Assembly (NCBI RefSeq): GCF_026242195.1
Contig: NZ_RKLV01000003.1
Location: forward strand, 62,001 to 126,000
From: Halorutilus salinus
Lineage (GTDB): Archaea; Halobacteriota; Halobacteria; Halobacteriales; Halorutilaceae
DNA length: 64,000 nt
Reading direction: 5' to 3'
Part shown: piece by piece, positions 1 to 8,603 of the stretch
Layout: every line of letters starts with the position of its first letter
Position numbering within the stretch: position 1 is the stretch's first letter
Notes under the pieces: model-generated
Databases searched by the model: none
The model's input: only the letters and a program-made list of their open reading frames with translations
What the model was told of the DNA's origin: nothing
Translations under genes and position numbers: made by a program

Positions 1-555
1 GATCACGGGCTTCTGGAGGACGTAACCGAAGCCCTGTCCGCACACGGCGTAGGCTCCAGCCTCAACCGTGACCAGCACAAGCTCTACATCCGCGGTAGGC
101 GCGACCTCGAAAGCTTCCTCGACACGGTTCCCGTGCTCGCCGACGAGAAGTTCCAACGTGGCGTCTCACGCCTCCGGGGGTACAGCTTCACGGCTTCGAA
201 GGCGACGGTGCTCGAACTCGTCTCCGACGAGGAACGTACGTCGGACGAACTCGCGTCGGAGCTGGGCGTCACGCGTAGCATGGTGAACAAGTACCTGACC
301 GAACTAAGCGACGAGGGCTACGTCGAGAGACGCGCCGAGGGTAGCAACAGATCACATAACGCCAACAGGGAGTACTACTACTCGGCGGACAGGGAAGCGT
401 TCAGAGGCTCCGTCTACGCTGTCGTCGCCCGAAAGCCGTGCTCTGCGACCGTAACGGCTACCCAAGAGCGCGACTACGACGGCTACGTCTACGACCTGAC
501 GGTCGACGAGGAAGCACCCAACTTCGCCGTCGAAGGCGGTGCTGTCGTACACAAC
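1..555 (+). mobile_element. C-terminal part of a TopA intein (homing-endonuclease remnant, HTH, splicing block)
   Basis: In-frame insertion ending with the intein C-terminal splicing motif: VYDLTVDEEAPNFAV, then VVHN at nt 544-555, followed by Ser (556) as the +1 nucleophile. Upstream, residues from nt 1-150 resemble the distal half of a LAGLIDADG endonuclease (SLNRDQHKLYIRG and similar). Between that and the splicing block, nt ~205-345 encode a clear winged-helix/HTH (TSDELASELGVTRSMVNKYL). The N-terminal splicing half lies outside the window, so whether it is complete cannot be judged here. The asparagine, the penultimate histidine and the serine needed for splicing are all present. Confidence 0.88.
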
Positions 556-1560
556 TCTACGCGCCACAACACGATCGACAAGCTGTACAGCCGCGGATAC
601 GTCGAGAGCAACCCGCCGCGTCCGACGGGGCTTGCGCGCGCCGTCGTTGAGGCGATGGACGAGTACGCCGACCTCGTTACGGATCCTGAGATGACCGAAC
701 AGCTCGAAGACGACATGCGGCGTATCTCGGAGGGCGAGGTTTCACAGGACGCGGTCATGGAGGAGTCGCGCGAGATGCTCGACCGGATCTTTGAGATACT
801 GGAGGAGAAGGAGGACGAGATAGGCGAGACGCTCCTCCAAGGCTTGAAGGAGGATCGCACGCTCGGCGACTGTCCCGAATGCGGGGGCGATCTCGTCGTA
901 CGCACGTCGCGCGGCGGCGACGAGTTCGTGGGATGCGACTCGTACCCCGAATGCGAGAACACCTACCCTCTCCCCGACGACGGAAAGCTCGTTCTGACCG
1001 ACGACGAATGCGACGAACACGGTCTCAAACACGTCAAGATCCTCAACGGACGTAGCACGTACGTCCACGGATGTCCTATATGCAAGGCGGATGAGGCGGA
1101 GGAGGAGGACGACATCGTAATCGGGGACTGCCCCGACTGCGGTGACGACGAGGGCGGCGAACTCGCTATCAAGCAGACACGCGGCGGCGGAAGGCTCGTC
1201 GGATGTACGCGTTACCCCGACTGTGACTACTCGTTGCCCTTACCGCGCCGCGGCGATGTAGAGGTCACCGACGGTATATGCGAAGAGCACGACCTGCCCG
1301 AACTCGTCGTACACCAGAGCTGGAGCGACGAGCCTTGGGAACTCGGATGTCCCATCTGTAACTACGAGAGCTACAAGGCAGAACAGGAGGAGGAGAAAGG
1401 TCTCCGCGCGATCGACGGCGTCGGTCCCGCGACGGAGGAGAAGTTGGAGGACGCGGGCGTAGAGACGGTCGACGACCTCAACGAAGCCGACCCCGACGAA
1501 CTCGCCGAGGACGTTGACGGCGTAACCGCTTCGCGTATAGAGGGGTGGCAGTCGGCATGA
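1..1560 (+). CDS. topA: DNA topoisomerase I, 3' part, interrupted by an intein
   Basis: Type IA topoisomerase that relaxes supercoils through a tyrosine-linked break. The gene enters from the left edge, so the Toprim domain and active-site tyrosine are outside the window. From nt 556 the extein reads STRHNTIDKLYSRGYVE, the conserved block that in archaeal TopA lies before the C-terminal gate. It is followed by Cys4-type zinc ribbons (CPEC...C...C near 871-955, CPDC...C...C near 1126-1225) with two half-ribbon segments between and after them. The last ~50 residues are a helix-hairpin-helix (GVGPATEEKL). Bases 1-555 are intein, in the same frame. The stop codon overlaps the pth2 start (ATGA). 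Identification is firm. Confidence 0.93.
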   Translation, partial: DHGLLEDVTEALSAHGVGSSLNRDQHKLYIRGRRDLESFLDTVPVLADEKFQRGVSRLRGYSFTASKATVLELVSDEERTSDELASELGVTRSMVNKYLTELSDEGYVERRAEGSNRSHNANREYYYSADREAFRGSVYAVVARKPCSATVTATQERDYDGYVYDLTVDEEAPNFAVEGGAVVHNSTRHNTIDKLYSRGYVESNPPRPTGLARAVVEAMDEYADLVTDPEMTEQLEDDMRRISEGEVSQDAVMEESREMLDRIFEILEEKEDEIGETLLQGLKEDRTLGDCPECGGDLVVRTSRGGDEFVGCDSYPECENTYPLPDDGKLVLTDDECDEHGLKHVKILNGRSTYVHGCPICKADEAEEEDDIVIGDCPDCGDDEGGELAIKQTRGGGRLVGCTRYPDCDYSLPLPRRGDVEVTDGICEEHDLPELVVHQSWSDEPWELGCPICNYESYKAEQEEEKGLRAIDGVGPATEEKLEDAGVETVDDLNEADPDELAEDVDGVTASRIEGWQSA

Positions 1561-1901
1561 CCATAAAACAGGTTATCGCCGTACGTACCGACCTCGGAAT
1601 GGGCGACGGAAAGCTCGCCGCGCAGGTCGCCCACGCGTCTCTAAACGCGTACGAGGAGGCGGACGAAAACGCCGCCAACGGCTGGCGACGGACGGGCGCG
1701 ACGAAGGTCGTCGTCTCGGTCGGGAGCGAGGACGAACTTCTCGAACTCGAAAGGAAGGCGCGTTCCGCCAACCTACCGCATGCGCTCGTACGTGACGCGG
1801 GACGGACACAGGTTGAGTCGGGTACGGCGACCGCGGTCGGCGTGGGTCCTGCCCCTGAAGAGGACGTTGACGCGGTTACGGGTGACCTCAAACTCCTATG
1901 A
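1557..1901 (+). CDS. pth2: Peptidyl-tRNA hydrolase, archaeal Pth2 type
   Basis: Releases tRNA from peptidyl-tRNA that has dropped off ribosomes. The 114-residue product has the Pth2 signature: KQVIAVRTDLGMGDGKLAAQVAHAS at the N-terminus (conserved Lys near the start and GK.AAQ.AHA), then a central TKVVV, and SGTATAVGVGPAP near the C-terminus. Length is normal for the family. The ATG at 1557 overlaps the topA stop by one base. An in-frame GTG at 1545 is possible but gives four extra residues with no family match. The adjacent topA suggests co-transcription. Confidence 0.93.
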   Translation: MTIKQVIAVRTDLGMGDGKLAAQVAHASLNAYEEADENAANGWRRTGATKVVVSVGSEDELLELERKARSANLPHALVRDAGRTQVESGTATAVGVGPAPEEDVDAVTGDLKLL

Positions 1902-1953
1902 ACACGTATACGATTAAAGAAAGGCTTTTTTCGCACCTCTCTGATTTACAGGT

Positions 1954-2550
1954 ATGGTCGAAATAAGCCTGCGTGAGAACAAGGACGCGTTGTTACGACG
2001 TATAGGGAGGAGGCTACCTACGTCGGCGGATATGCTCGAAAGCGAGGACGAGTTCCTCGTGCTCGTCAACGTACCCGGATGCGACGAGGACGGTATAGAC
2101 CTCCGTTTCGTCAAGGGTAGCATAAAGGTAAACGCCGAACGGTCGGAAGCATACGAAGGATACGTACCCGTCAGGGACGAGCGCCCCGCGCGTATCTCCG
2201 AGACGGTACCCGTCCCCGACGATGTTGATGTAGACGGTGCGGAGGCGACCTACGAGAACGGTGTTCTTCATATCACGCTTCCCAAGACGGAAGCCGTCGG
2301 CGAGGTGGAGGATACCGGAACCGTCGAGGACGAGGAAGAGTACCGCGAGGTCGGCGTTACCGAAGAGGAAGATGAGGACGAACAAGAGGCGGAGAAAGCC
2401 GATGAATCCGACGACCTACCGTCAAGCCGTGACGAACTCGAAGATATGTCCTACCGCGACCTTCAGGGGGTTGCGAAGGAGGTTGGCGTCAAGGCTAACC
2501 AGAGCACCGAGGATCTCGTCGACGGTATCGCCGAGGAACTCGATCTTTAG
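1954..2550 (+). CDS. Hsp20/alpha-crystallin-like protein with acidic linker and C-terminal SAP/Rho-N-like domain
   Basis: 198 residues. The first ~110 form an Hsp20/p23-like beta-sandwich (ESEDEFLVLVNVPGCDEDGIDL...GSIKVNAE...ENGVLHITLPK). A very acidic linker follows (~120-155), then a compact helical end, LEDMSYRDLQGVAKEVGVK...STEDLVDGIAEEL. That end has the pattern of SAP or Rho-N nucleic-acid-binding motifs (hydrophobic-x-x-hydrophobic, then a second helix). Small heat-shock proteins hold unfolding proteins; the extra domain suggests recruitment to nucleic acid, which is inference. It is transcribed after a 52-base gap from pth2 and lies 2 bases from truD. Confidence 0.72.
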   Translation: MVEISLRENKDALLRRIGRRLPTSADMLESEDEFLVLVNVPGCDEDGIDLRFVKGSIKVNAERSEAYEGYVPVRDERPARISETVPVPDDVDVDGAEATYENGVLHITLPKTEAVGEVEDTGTVEDEEEYREVGVTEEEDEDEQEAEKADESDDLPSSRDELEDMSYRDLQGVAKEVGVKANQSTEDLVDGIAEELDL

Positions 2551-2552
2551 CG

Positions 2553-3815
2553 GTGCCCGAACAGGTAGACGACACCGACCTCGGTCTCGACTGGTACGCG
2601 ACAGGCGCTCCCGGAACCGGCGGGCGTCTCAAGAAACGTAACGATGACTTCCGTGTAGACGAGCATACGGGGTTCCCCTACGGCGACGAGGGGAAGCACG
2701 CCGTCCTACGCGTTACGCTCCGTGGCTACGAAACCCACGAGTTCGCGCGCGATCTTAGCAGTGCGCTCGGCGCGAGCAGAAAACGCGTCTCGTGGGCGGG
2801 TACCAAGGACAAGAAAGCCGTTACTACGCAGGTCTTCACGGTCGCGGACGTATCGCGCGACGAGGTCGAGGACGTTTCTCTCGAAGGCGCGACCTTGGAG
2901 TACATCGGCAGGTCGCACCAGAGCATCGCCCTTGGCGACCTCGTCGGAAACGGCTTCGAGGTGCGCCTCCGCGACACCGACGCTCCCGGAAACGCCGACG
3001 GCGTAGCCGACGAACTCGACGCCTTCGGAGGCGTACCCAACCTTTTCGGCTCCCAGAGGTTCGGTTCGCGGCGTCCTATTACACATCTCGTCGGCGAACG
3101 TATACTCGCCGACGACTTCGCGGGCGCTATCGACGCTTACCTCGTCGAGTCCTTCGACGACGAGCCTGAACGCACCCGCGAGGCGCGCGAACGTCTCGCA
3201 GACGACCGTGACTACGCAGAGGCGCTCGACTACTTTCCCGGATACCTCGGATACGAGCGCGCCTTGCTCAACGCAGTCGTGGAGGGACGCGAACCCCGCG
3301 ACGCCCTTGAAGCACTCCCGCACAACCTCCGGCGTATGTTCGTCAACGCCGTACAGTCGCGCGTATTCAACCTCGTCCTGCGCGAACGTTACCGTGACGG
3401 CGCGCGCTTCGACCGTGCGTACACGGGCGACGTCGTCTGTTTCGCAGAGACGCACGATAACGTACGCGTCCCTGACACGTTGAGCACCCAACGCGTTACC
3501 GAGTCGAACGTCGACGCCGTTAACAGACACGTCGAGCGCCGACGTGCGTTCGTGACAGCACCGCTCGTCGGAACCGAAACCGGGTTCGCCGACGGTGAAC
3601 AGGGCGAACGCGAGCGGCGTGTACTTGACGCCCTCGGCGTCTCGCGCGATGACTTCGACAGGGAAGACGGGTACGGCTCCGAGGGTACGCGCCGTGCCGT
3701 GCTCGTCGACCCCGAACTGAGCTACGGACGCGACGGCGACGATCTAACGTTCGACTTCTTCCTACCCCGCGGTAGCTACGCCACGGTCGTCCTGCGCGAG
3801 TTCACCAAGAGTTAA
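2553..3815 (+). CDS. truD: tRNA pseudouridine synthase D
   Basis: Converts U13 of tRNA to pseudouridine. The 420-residue product has the TruD hallmarks: the N-terminal F-x-V-x-E-like stretch (DDFRVDEHTGFP) and GTKDKKAVTTQ around residues 83-93, with the presumed catalytic Asp86. It also has VPNLFGSQRFGSRRPITHLVGE (motif II region) and a C-terminal YATVVLRE strand. Length fits archaeal TruD, including the inserted TRUD domain. It starts at GTG, two bases after the Hsp20-like stop, implying one transcript. Confidence 0.95.
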   Translation: MPEQVDDTDLGLDWYATGAPGTGGRLKKRNDDFRVDEHTGFPYGDEGKHAVLRVTLRGYETHEFARDLSSALGASRKRVSWAGTKDKKAVTTQVFTVADVSRDEVEDVSLEGATLEYIGRSHQSIALGDLVGNGFEVRLRDTDAPGNADGVADELDAFGGVPNLFGSQRFGSRRPITHLVGERILADDFAGAIDAYLVESFDDEPERTREARERLADDRDYAEALDYFPGYLGYERALLNAVVEGREPRDALEALPHNLRRMFVNAVQSRVFNLVLRERYRDGARFDRAYTGDVVCFAETHDNVRVPDTLSTQRVTESNVDAVNRHVERRRAFVTAPLVGTETGFADGEQGERERRVLDALGVSRDDFDREDGYGSEGTRRAVLVDPELSYGRDGDDLTFDFFLPRGSYATVVLREFTKS

Positions 3816-3839
3816 GGAAGGCGTCGCCGTTCTTCGTCC

Positions 3840-4250
3840 ATGAAGATAGGTCTCGTCGTCTCGGAGTTTAACACCGAGGTGACGCACGAGATGGAGGAAC
3901 GCGCCGTTGAGAAAGCAGACGAACTTGGCGTTGAGGTCATAACTGTACGCGTCCCCGGAGCGTACGACGCGCCGCTCGCCGTCAAACGTCTGTGTGAGCG
4001 CGACGGTACCGACGCCGTCGCAACCGCGGGCGCTGTCGTCACGGGCGATACCGACCACGACGCCGTCGTCACCGAAACCGCGGCGGAAGCGTTGACGCGT
4101 CTATCACTCGAACACGACAAGCCCGTGACGCTCGGTGTCGCGGGTCCCGGTATGTCGGGCGCGGAGGCACGCGAACGCCTCGACTACGGCGCGCGCGCAG
4201 TCGAGAGCGCCGTTGAGATGGTACGGACGCTCGAAGGTATAGAGGACTGA
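3840..4250 (+). CDS. ribH: 6,7-dimethyl-8-ribityllumazine synthase
   Basis: Penultimate step of riboflavin synthesis, condensing 5-amino-6-ribitylaminouracil with dihydroxybutanone phosphate. The 136-residue product has the short archaeal form: VVSEFNTEVTHEM (substrate loop with Phe and Asn), VPGAYDAPLAVK (P-G-x-x-x-x-P loop) and GAVVTGDTDHD with catalytic His73. It sits between truD and a prepilin peptidase gene with tiny gaps. A further riboflavin-pathway gene (reductase) is at 39.1 kb. Confidence 0.94.
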   Translation: MKIGLVVSEFNTEVTHEMEERAVEKADELGVEVITVRVPGAYDAPLAVKRLCERDGTDAVATAGAVVTGDTDHDAVVTETAAEALTRLSLEHDKPVTLGVAGPGMSGAEARERLDYGARAVESAVEMVRTLEGIED

Positions 4251-4253
4251 TAG

Positions 4254-5132
4254 ATGGAGCCGGCGGCCTACGTGGACGCTGTACGTGTCCTCGCGGCGGT
4301 ATCCGTCTTCGCGTACGCCTCGTACCTCGATATACGCGACCGCCGTGTGCCTCACCGTACGTGGTATCCTCTCGTCGCAGTCGGTGCCGTGGCGCTCGTC
4401 GCGGATCTCTTCGTCCGCGACCCCGGAACCGTCGTACTTTACGCGACGGCGTCGCTCGCACTCGGCGCTGTCTTCGGATACGGCTTCTACTACCTCGGTA
4501 CGTTCGGCGGCGCTGACCGTTACGCACTCGTCGTACTCGGCTTCCTCTTCCCCGTCTACCCGTCGTTTCCGACGCCGCTCGGAACCTTCCCCGTCGTCGT
4601 CCCCGATGCGCCGTTCTTCGTACTTTCCGTACTCGGCAACACCGTCCTCGCCGGTATCGCCTACCCTGCCAGCCTTTTTGTCCGTAACGCCGCACGCCGT
4701 GACACGGTGAACCCCGCGCTCATGGCTCTCGGCAGACGTGTCACCACCGACGAACTCCACGACGAGTTCGGGCGTATCATAGGCACCGACGAGGACGTAT
4801 CGCTCAGAGGAAACGGCGTCTTAGGCGGTAACACCGACGGGATTAGGGATATCGACTTCGTACGCGACTACGTCGACTGGGCGGACTTCGACAGCCTGCG
4901 CGGTGTACGTGACGCCGAAGACCTACGTCTCGGACGGTTCGTCGAAGAGACGGCTTGGGAGTCCGACGACCTAAGAAACGACGCCGAGGAACTCCGCGAA
5001 CTCGCCTCGCACGACGCCGTCTGGATATCACCCGGCATACCGTTCATCGTGCCTATCTTCGCGGGTCTTCTCGTCGCTCTGACCGTGGGTGATGTTCTTT
5101 TCATCGTCATCCGCGCCGTTTTTGGTCTCTGA
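4254..5132 (+). CDS. pibD: Prepilin/prearchaellin peptidase, A24 family (PibD-like)
   Basis: Integral membrane aspartyl protease that cleaves class III signal peptides of archaellins and type IV pilins. The 292-residue product has about six TM segments. Asp26 lies in YLDIRDRRVP (the D-x-R-x-R-x-x-P motif) and Asp88 in FGGAD (the GxGD-type motif); these are the two catalytic aspartates. A ~100-residue acidic cytoplasmic loop (about 160-260) precedes the last TM. That loop is longer than in bacterial TFPP but I recall similar loops in haloarchaea. The start at 4254 lies four bases after the ribH stop. No pilin gene is adjacent. Confidence 0.88.
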   Translation: MEPAAYVDAVRVLAAVSVFAYASYLDIRDRRVPHRTWYPLVAVGAVALVADLFVRDPGTVVLYATASLALGAVFGYGFYYLGTFGGADRYALVVLGFLFPVYPSFPTPLGTFPVVVPDAPFFVLSVLGNTVLAGIAYPASLFVRNAARRDTVNPALMALGRRVTTDELHDEFGRIIGTDEDVSLRGNGVLGGNTDGIRDIDFVRDYVDWADFDSLRGVRDAEDLRLGRFVEETAWESDDLRNDAEELRELASHDAVWISPGIPFIVPIFAGLLVALTVGDVLFIVIRAVFGL

Positions 5133-5147
5133 GCGCGACGGTTCCGT

Positions 5148-5519
5148 ATGATTACGGTTGAGATCGACTACGGCGACGACGGACTCGTTCCCGTCGTGGC
5201 GCAGGACATGTCCGAAGGCGACGTGCTGATGCTGGCGTACGCCGACGAGGAGGCTGTCGAAAGGACGCGCGAGACGGGTTATGCGCACTACCACTCACGT
5301 TCACGCGAGGAGACGTGGAAGAAAGGTGCGACGAGCGGGAACACACAGCGCGTCGAAGAGGTGCGCGTGGACTGCGACGCCGACGCACTCCTGTACATCG
5401 TTGAACAGGAGGGCGAGGGCGCGGCGTGCCATACGGGTCACAGGTCGTGCTTCTACAGAACCATCGATGGGGAGGAACGTGGCGAACGTCTCTTCGACCC
5501 CGATGAGGTGTACGGATGA
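5148..5519 (+). CDS. hisI: Phosphoribosyl-AMP cyclohydrolase
   Basis: Third step of histidine synthesis, opening the adenine ring of PR-AMP. The 123-residue product is a stand-alone HisI without the HisE domain, as usual in archaea. It has the metal site DCDAD (Asp75, Cys76, Asp77, Asp79) and the zinc cysteines Cys94 and Cys101 in CHTGHRSC, preceded by W-K-K-G-x-T-S-G-N. The stop overlaps the start of the following SDR gene (ATGA-type coupling). Confidence 0.96.
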   Translation: MITVEIDYGDDGLVPVVAQDMSEGDVLMLAYADEEAVERTRETGYAHYHSRSREETWKKGATSGNTQRVEEVRVDCDADALLYIVEQEGEGAACHTGHRSCFYRTIDGEERGERLFDPDEVYG

Positions 5520-6316
5520 CACGTACCGTTCTCGTTACGGGAGCGTCGCGCGGTATCGGTGAGGTGACCGCACGGCGTTTTGGCTCGAACGGATGGACGG
5601 TGTACGGAACGGCTCGCGACGCCGGACGTGTCGATGCGGGTGATGTCGCCTTATCCGTAGACGTGACCGACGAGAAACAGGTCGACGAAGCCGTCGAAAC
5701 GGTCGTTGAGGACGAGGGGGGGATCGACTGCGTCGTTAACAACGCCGGAAACTCACTCCTCGGTCCTGTCGAGGAGACAACGGTCAAGGACGCGCGCGCA
5801 CAGTTCGACGTCAACGTCCATGGACCCCACCGTGTCGTACGTGCAGTGCTTCCGCATATGCGCGACGCGCGCCGCGGAAGTATCATCAACGTATCTAGCG
5901 TCGCAGGACGCGTTGCGTCGTCCGGAATGGGTACGTACGCCGCGTCGAAGCATGCGCTCGAAGCACTGAGCGACGCCCTACGTGTCGAGGTCGCACCCTT
6001 CGGCGTCGATGTCGTGCTTATCGAACCCGGTCCCGTCGATACGGGCTTCGCCGACGACTCCGTGGCGGACGCCGACTACGACGGTTCGTACGCCGAAGTA
6101 CACGACGGTATCCGAAGCTTCGTGGAGAGGGGTATACACGGTCCTCTCGCGGCGTCGCCCCAAGACGTAGCCGAAAAGATAGTCGACACAGCCGAGGACG
6201 ACGACCCCAAGCCGCGTTACACCGTCGGTCGTGGTTCGCGTCTCCTCGCCGCGACCGAAGGCGTGCCCTCAACCGTCCGTGATGCGTTTCAGGATCTCTT
6301 CTTCCGTCTCCCATGA
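5516..6316 (+). CDS. SDR-family NAD(P)-dependent oxidoreductase
   Basis: Rossmann-fold short-chain dehydrogenase of 266 residues. The cofactor motif TGASRGIG is at residues 8-15 and NNAG at 75-78. The catalytic set is Ser127/128, Tyr141 and Lys145 (YAASK), followed by the PG motif (EPGPVDT). These are classical-SDR features. The substrate is unknown; the sequence resembles short-chain enzymes acting on alcohols or ketosteroids. It is translationally coupled to hisI upstream and to the unknown gene downstream (4-base overlap), so the three may be one transcript, though no shared pathway is apparent. Confidence 0.9.
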   Translation: MTRTVLVTGASRGIGEVTARRFGSNGWTVYGTARDAGRVDAGDVALSVDVTDEKQVDEAVETVVEDEGGIDCVVNNAGNSLLGPVEETTVKDARAQFDVNVHGPHRVVRAVLPHMRDARRGSIINVSSVAGRVASSGMGTYAASKHALEALSDALRVEVAPFGVDVVLIEPGPVDTGFADDSVADADYDGSYAEVHDGIRSFVERGIHGPLAASPQDVAEKIVDTAEDDDPKPRYTVGRGSRLLAATEGVPSTVRDAFQDLFFRLP

Positions 6317-7098
6317 CGGTCTTCGGTCTCGTACTCCCGACAGCCTTCCGGAAGCCGTCGGACGCCGCCGACTACTTCCGTCTCGGCGCGGAGTATACGG
6401 TCGGTGTCACGCGCGAGATGGGGTGGGACGTCGGTGACCTCCCGGAACGCGTCGACAACGCGTACGAGGCGATGCGCGCGAACGAGACGGACGTTGACGA
6501 CGATGTGGCGCGTCTCATCGCCGTCGTACTCGCGGGTGACGCGGATTTCTACAGCGCCTTCGTACGTTGGTTCCCGTGGCGTTACCGCGTCTTCGTCGTC
6601 GACCTCGACCATATCTTCCGACGTAAGCTACGCCGGCTTGCCGCGATCTACGGTGACACCGACGGTGCGCGCACGTGGCGCGACTACCTCGCGTGCTATC
6701 CCGGCGTCCTTGACCCGCCGTCGTCGTACAGAGCGCCGCAAGACGTACGTGTCGAAGGCGTCCCCGCGACGCGCCACGTCTCCGGGTACGCCGACCGTAC
6801 CGTACTCGTCGACTCGGTTCTACACGTCGACTGGTACGCCCACACAGCACGGTACGTCGGTATAGACGTACCCGAGACGCTCGTACGTGACGCCGTTGAG
6901 GAGGGCGCACGTTTCTTCGCCGTCGGCGGGGATATATCGACCGAAGCCGCGCGTTTCCAGCATGCCCTCTTCGCCGACGCCGACTGGCTCCGCGGCGTCA
7001 ACGAGGCGTACGATCTTAGCTCATGGGCGTGCGTACGCGGCGCGGAGGCGATAGACGACGCACGCGACCGTCTATCGGAACAAGTGACAAAGGATTAA
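6313..7098 (+). CDS. Unknown protein, 261 aa
   Basis: I do not recognise a family. The 261-residue product is soluble and moderately acidic, with no signal peptide. It is rich in aromatic residues in the middle (FYSAFVRWFPWRYRVFVVDL around 77-97) and has a C-terminal helical half (ALFADADWLRGVNEAYDLSSW). Codon use matches the neighbours and the ATG overlaps the SDR stop by four bases, so it is probably a genuine gene translated with the SDR. No catalytic motif is obvious. Confidence 0.75.
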   Translation: MTVFGLVLPTAFRKPSDAADYFRLGAEYTVGVTREMGWDVGDLPERVDNAYEAMRANETDVDDDVARLIAVVLAGDADFYSAFVRWFPWRYRVFVVDLDHIFRRKLRRLAAIYGDTDGARTWRDYLACYPGVLDPPSSYRAPQDVRVEGVPATRHVSGYADRTVLVDSVLHVDWYAHTARYVGIDVPETLVRDAVEEGARFFAVGGDISTEAARFQHALFADADWLRGVNEAYDLSSWACVRGAEAIDDARDRLSEQVTKD

Positions 7099-7122
7099 GT
7101 CTGTCCTCGTCTAAGCCGCGGT

Positions 7123-8559
7123 ATGGCGAACGACCTCCCTCCCAAAGAGGAGTTCAGCGACTGGTACAACGAGCTTCTGTTCCAAGCCGAAATCATGGAC
7201 GTCCGTTACCCCGCGAAGGGTGTCTACGTCTGGTTCCCTTTCGGGTACGACCTGCGTAACAACGTCTACGACCGTCTCAAGAGCCTCCACGACGAGTCGG
7301 GGCACGACGAGGTTGACTTCCCCGTCCTGATCCCCGAAGGCATACTCGCAAAGGAAGGCGAACATATCGCCGGATTCGAGGACGAGGTCTTCTGGGTCAC
7401 CCACGGCGGGCGTAAGGAACTCGATGAACGTATGGCGCTCCGTCCGACGAGCGAGACGCCGATGTACACGATGTTCGACCTCTGGATACGTAGCCATACA
7501 GACCTGCCGCTCAAGATCTATCAGGTCGCCAACATCTGGCGTAGCGAGACGGAGCACACGCGCCCGTTGATACGTCTACGTGAGATTACGGGGTTCAAGG
7601 AGGCGCATACGGCGCACGCCACCCCTGAGGGAGCGGAAGAACAGGTCGAGACCGCCCTCTCGCTGTATGAGGAGTTCTACGACTTCCTCGGTGTCCCGCA
7701 CGTCGTCACCGAACGCCCCGAATGGGACAAGTTCCCCGGCGCGGAGTACACCTACGCCGTCGATACGCTGATGCCCGACGGGAAGGCTTTACAGATAGGC
7801 ACGGCGCACAACCTCGGTCAGAACTTCGCCGAAGCGTTTGACGTAGAGTTCGAGACGCAGGACGGCGAACAAGATCACGTCTACCAGACCTCGTACGGCG
7901 TCTCCGAGCGGTGTATCGCGGCGGTCATGGGCGTACACGGCGACGACAACGGTCTCGTCCTTCCGTCGGAGGTCGCGCCCACGCAGGTCGCCGTCGTGCC
8001 CATACCGTTCGGTGATGAGGACGAGAACGCCGAAATCATGGAGACGTGCGAGAAGATCGTCGACGAGCTCAACGACGCAGGTATACGCGCCGAACTCGAC
8101 GACTCCGAGGACAACCCCGGCGCGAAGTACTACAAGTGGGAGCTGAAGGGAACGCCGCTACGCGCCGAGGTGGGTCCGCGCGACCTCGAATCCGGAAGCG
8201 CCAAGCTCGTAAACAGGCTCGGCGACGAAGCCGAAGCCGGTTTCGATACTGTCGTCAAGGATGTCCGCGAGGAACTCGACGCCCTGAGCGAAGAGATACG
8301 TGAGACTGCCGCGGACGACCTTGACGCCTCAGTCGTCGAATGTGAGACGTATGATGAGGCGCGCGATGTCGTCGACGAAGGCTTCGCGCTCGTCGGCTGG
8401 AACGGCGACGAGGACGCGGGCAAACGTATCGAGGACGAGGTCGGCGTCGACATGCTCGGCGAACCGCGCGGGTACGGGGTCGGTGACACTGCTATCGAGA
8501 CTTGCATAGAGACGGGCGACGACGCGAAGAAGATCGTCCTCTTGGCGAACACGTACTGA
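7123..8559 (+). CDS. proS: Prolyl-tRNA synthetase (archaeal/eukaryotic type)
   Basis: Class II aminoacyl-tRNA synthetase charging tRNA-Pro. The 478-residue product lacks the bacterial editing insertion. Its N-terminus (FSDWYNELLFQAEIMDVRYPAKGVYVW) is typical of the archaeal type. Motif 2 (IWRSETEHTRPLIRLREITGFKEAHTAHAT) and motif 3 (SYGVSERCIAAVMGVHGDDNGL) are present. An anticodon-binding domain (VAPTQVAVVPIPF onward) and a C-terminal zinc-domain relic ending in a terminal Tyr, as in archaeal ProRS, complete it. An AT-rich element lies just upstream (aaggattaag), so it may have its own promoter. Confidence 0.96.
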   Translation: MANDLPPKEEFSDWYNELLFQAEIMDVRYPAKGVYVWFPFGYDLRNNVYDRLKSLHDESGHDEVDFPVLIPEGILAKEGEHIAGFEDEVFWVTHGGRKELDERMALRPTSETPMYTMFDLWIRSHTDLPLKIYQVANIWRSETEHTRPLIRLREITGFKEAHTAHATPEGAEEQVETALSLYEEFYDFLGVPHVVTERPEWDKFPGAEYTYAVDTLMPDGKALQIGTAHNLGQNFAEAFDVEFETQDGEQDHVYQTSYGVSERCIAAVMGVHGDDNGLVLPSEVAPTQVAVVPIPFGDEDENAEIMETCEKIVDELNDAGIRAELDDSEDNPGAKYYKWELKGTPLRAEVGPRDLESGSAKLVNRLGDEAEAGFDTVVKDVREELDALSEEIRETAADDLDASVVECETYDEARDVVDEGFALVGWNGDEDAGKRIEDEVGVDMLGEPRGYGVGDTAIETCIETGDDAKKIVLLANTY

Positions 8560-8603
8560 CCTGACCGACCCGACTTCCGTTCCTTCTTTACGCGCCACCG
8601 CTT

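Noticed and set aside
2706-3530. Minus-strand open frame inside truD
   Set aside because: High-GC shadow frame; truD motifs on the plus strand are complete.
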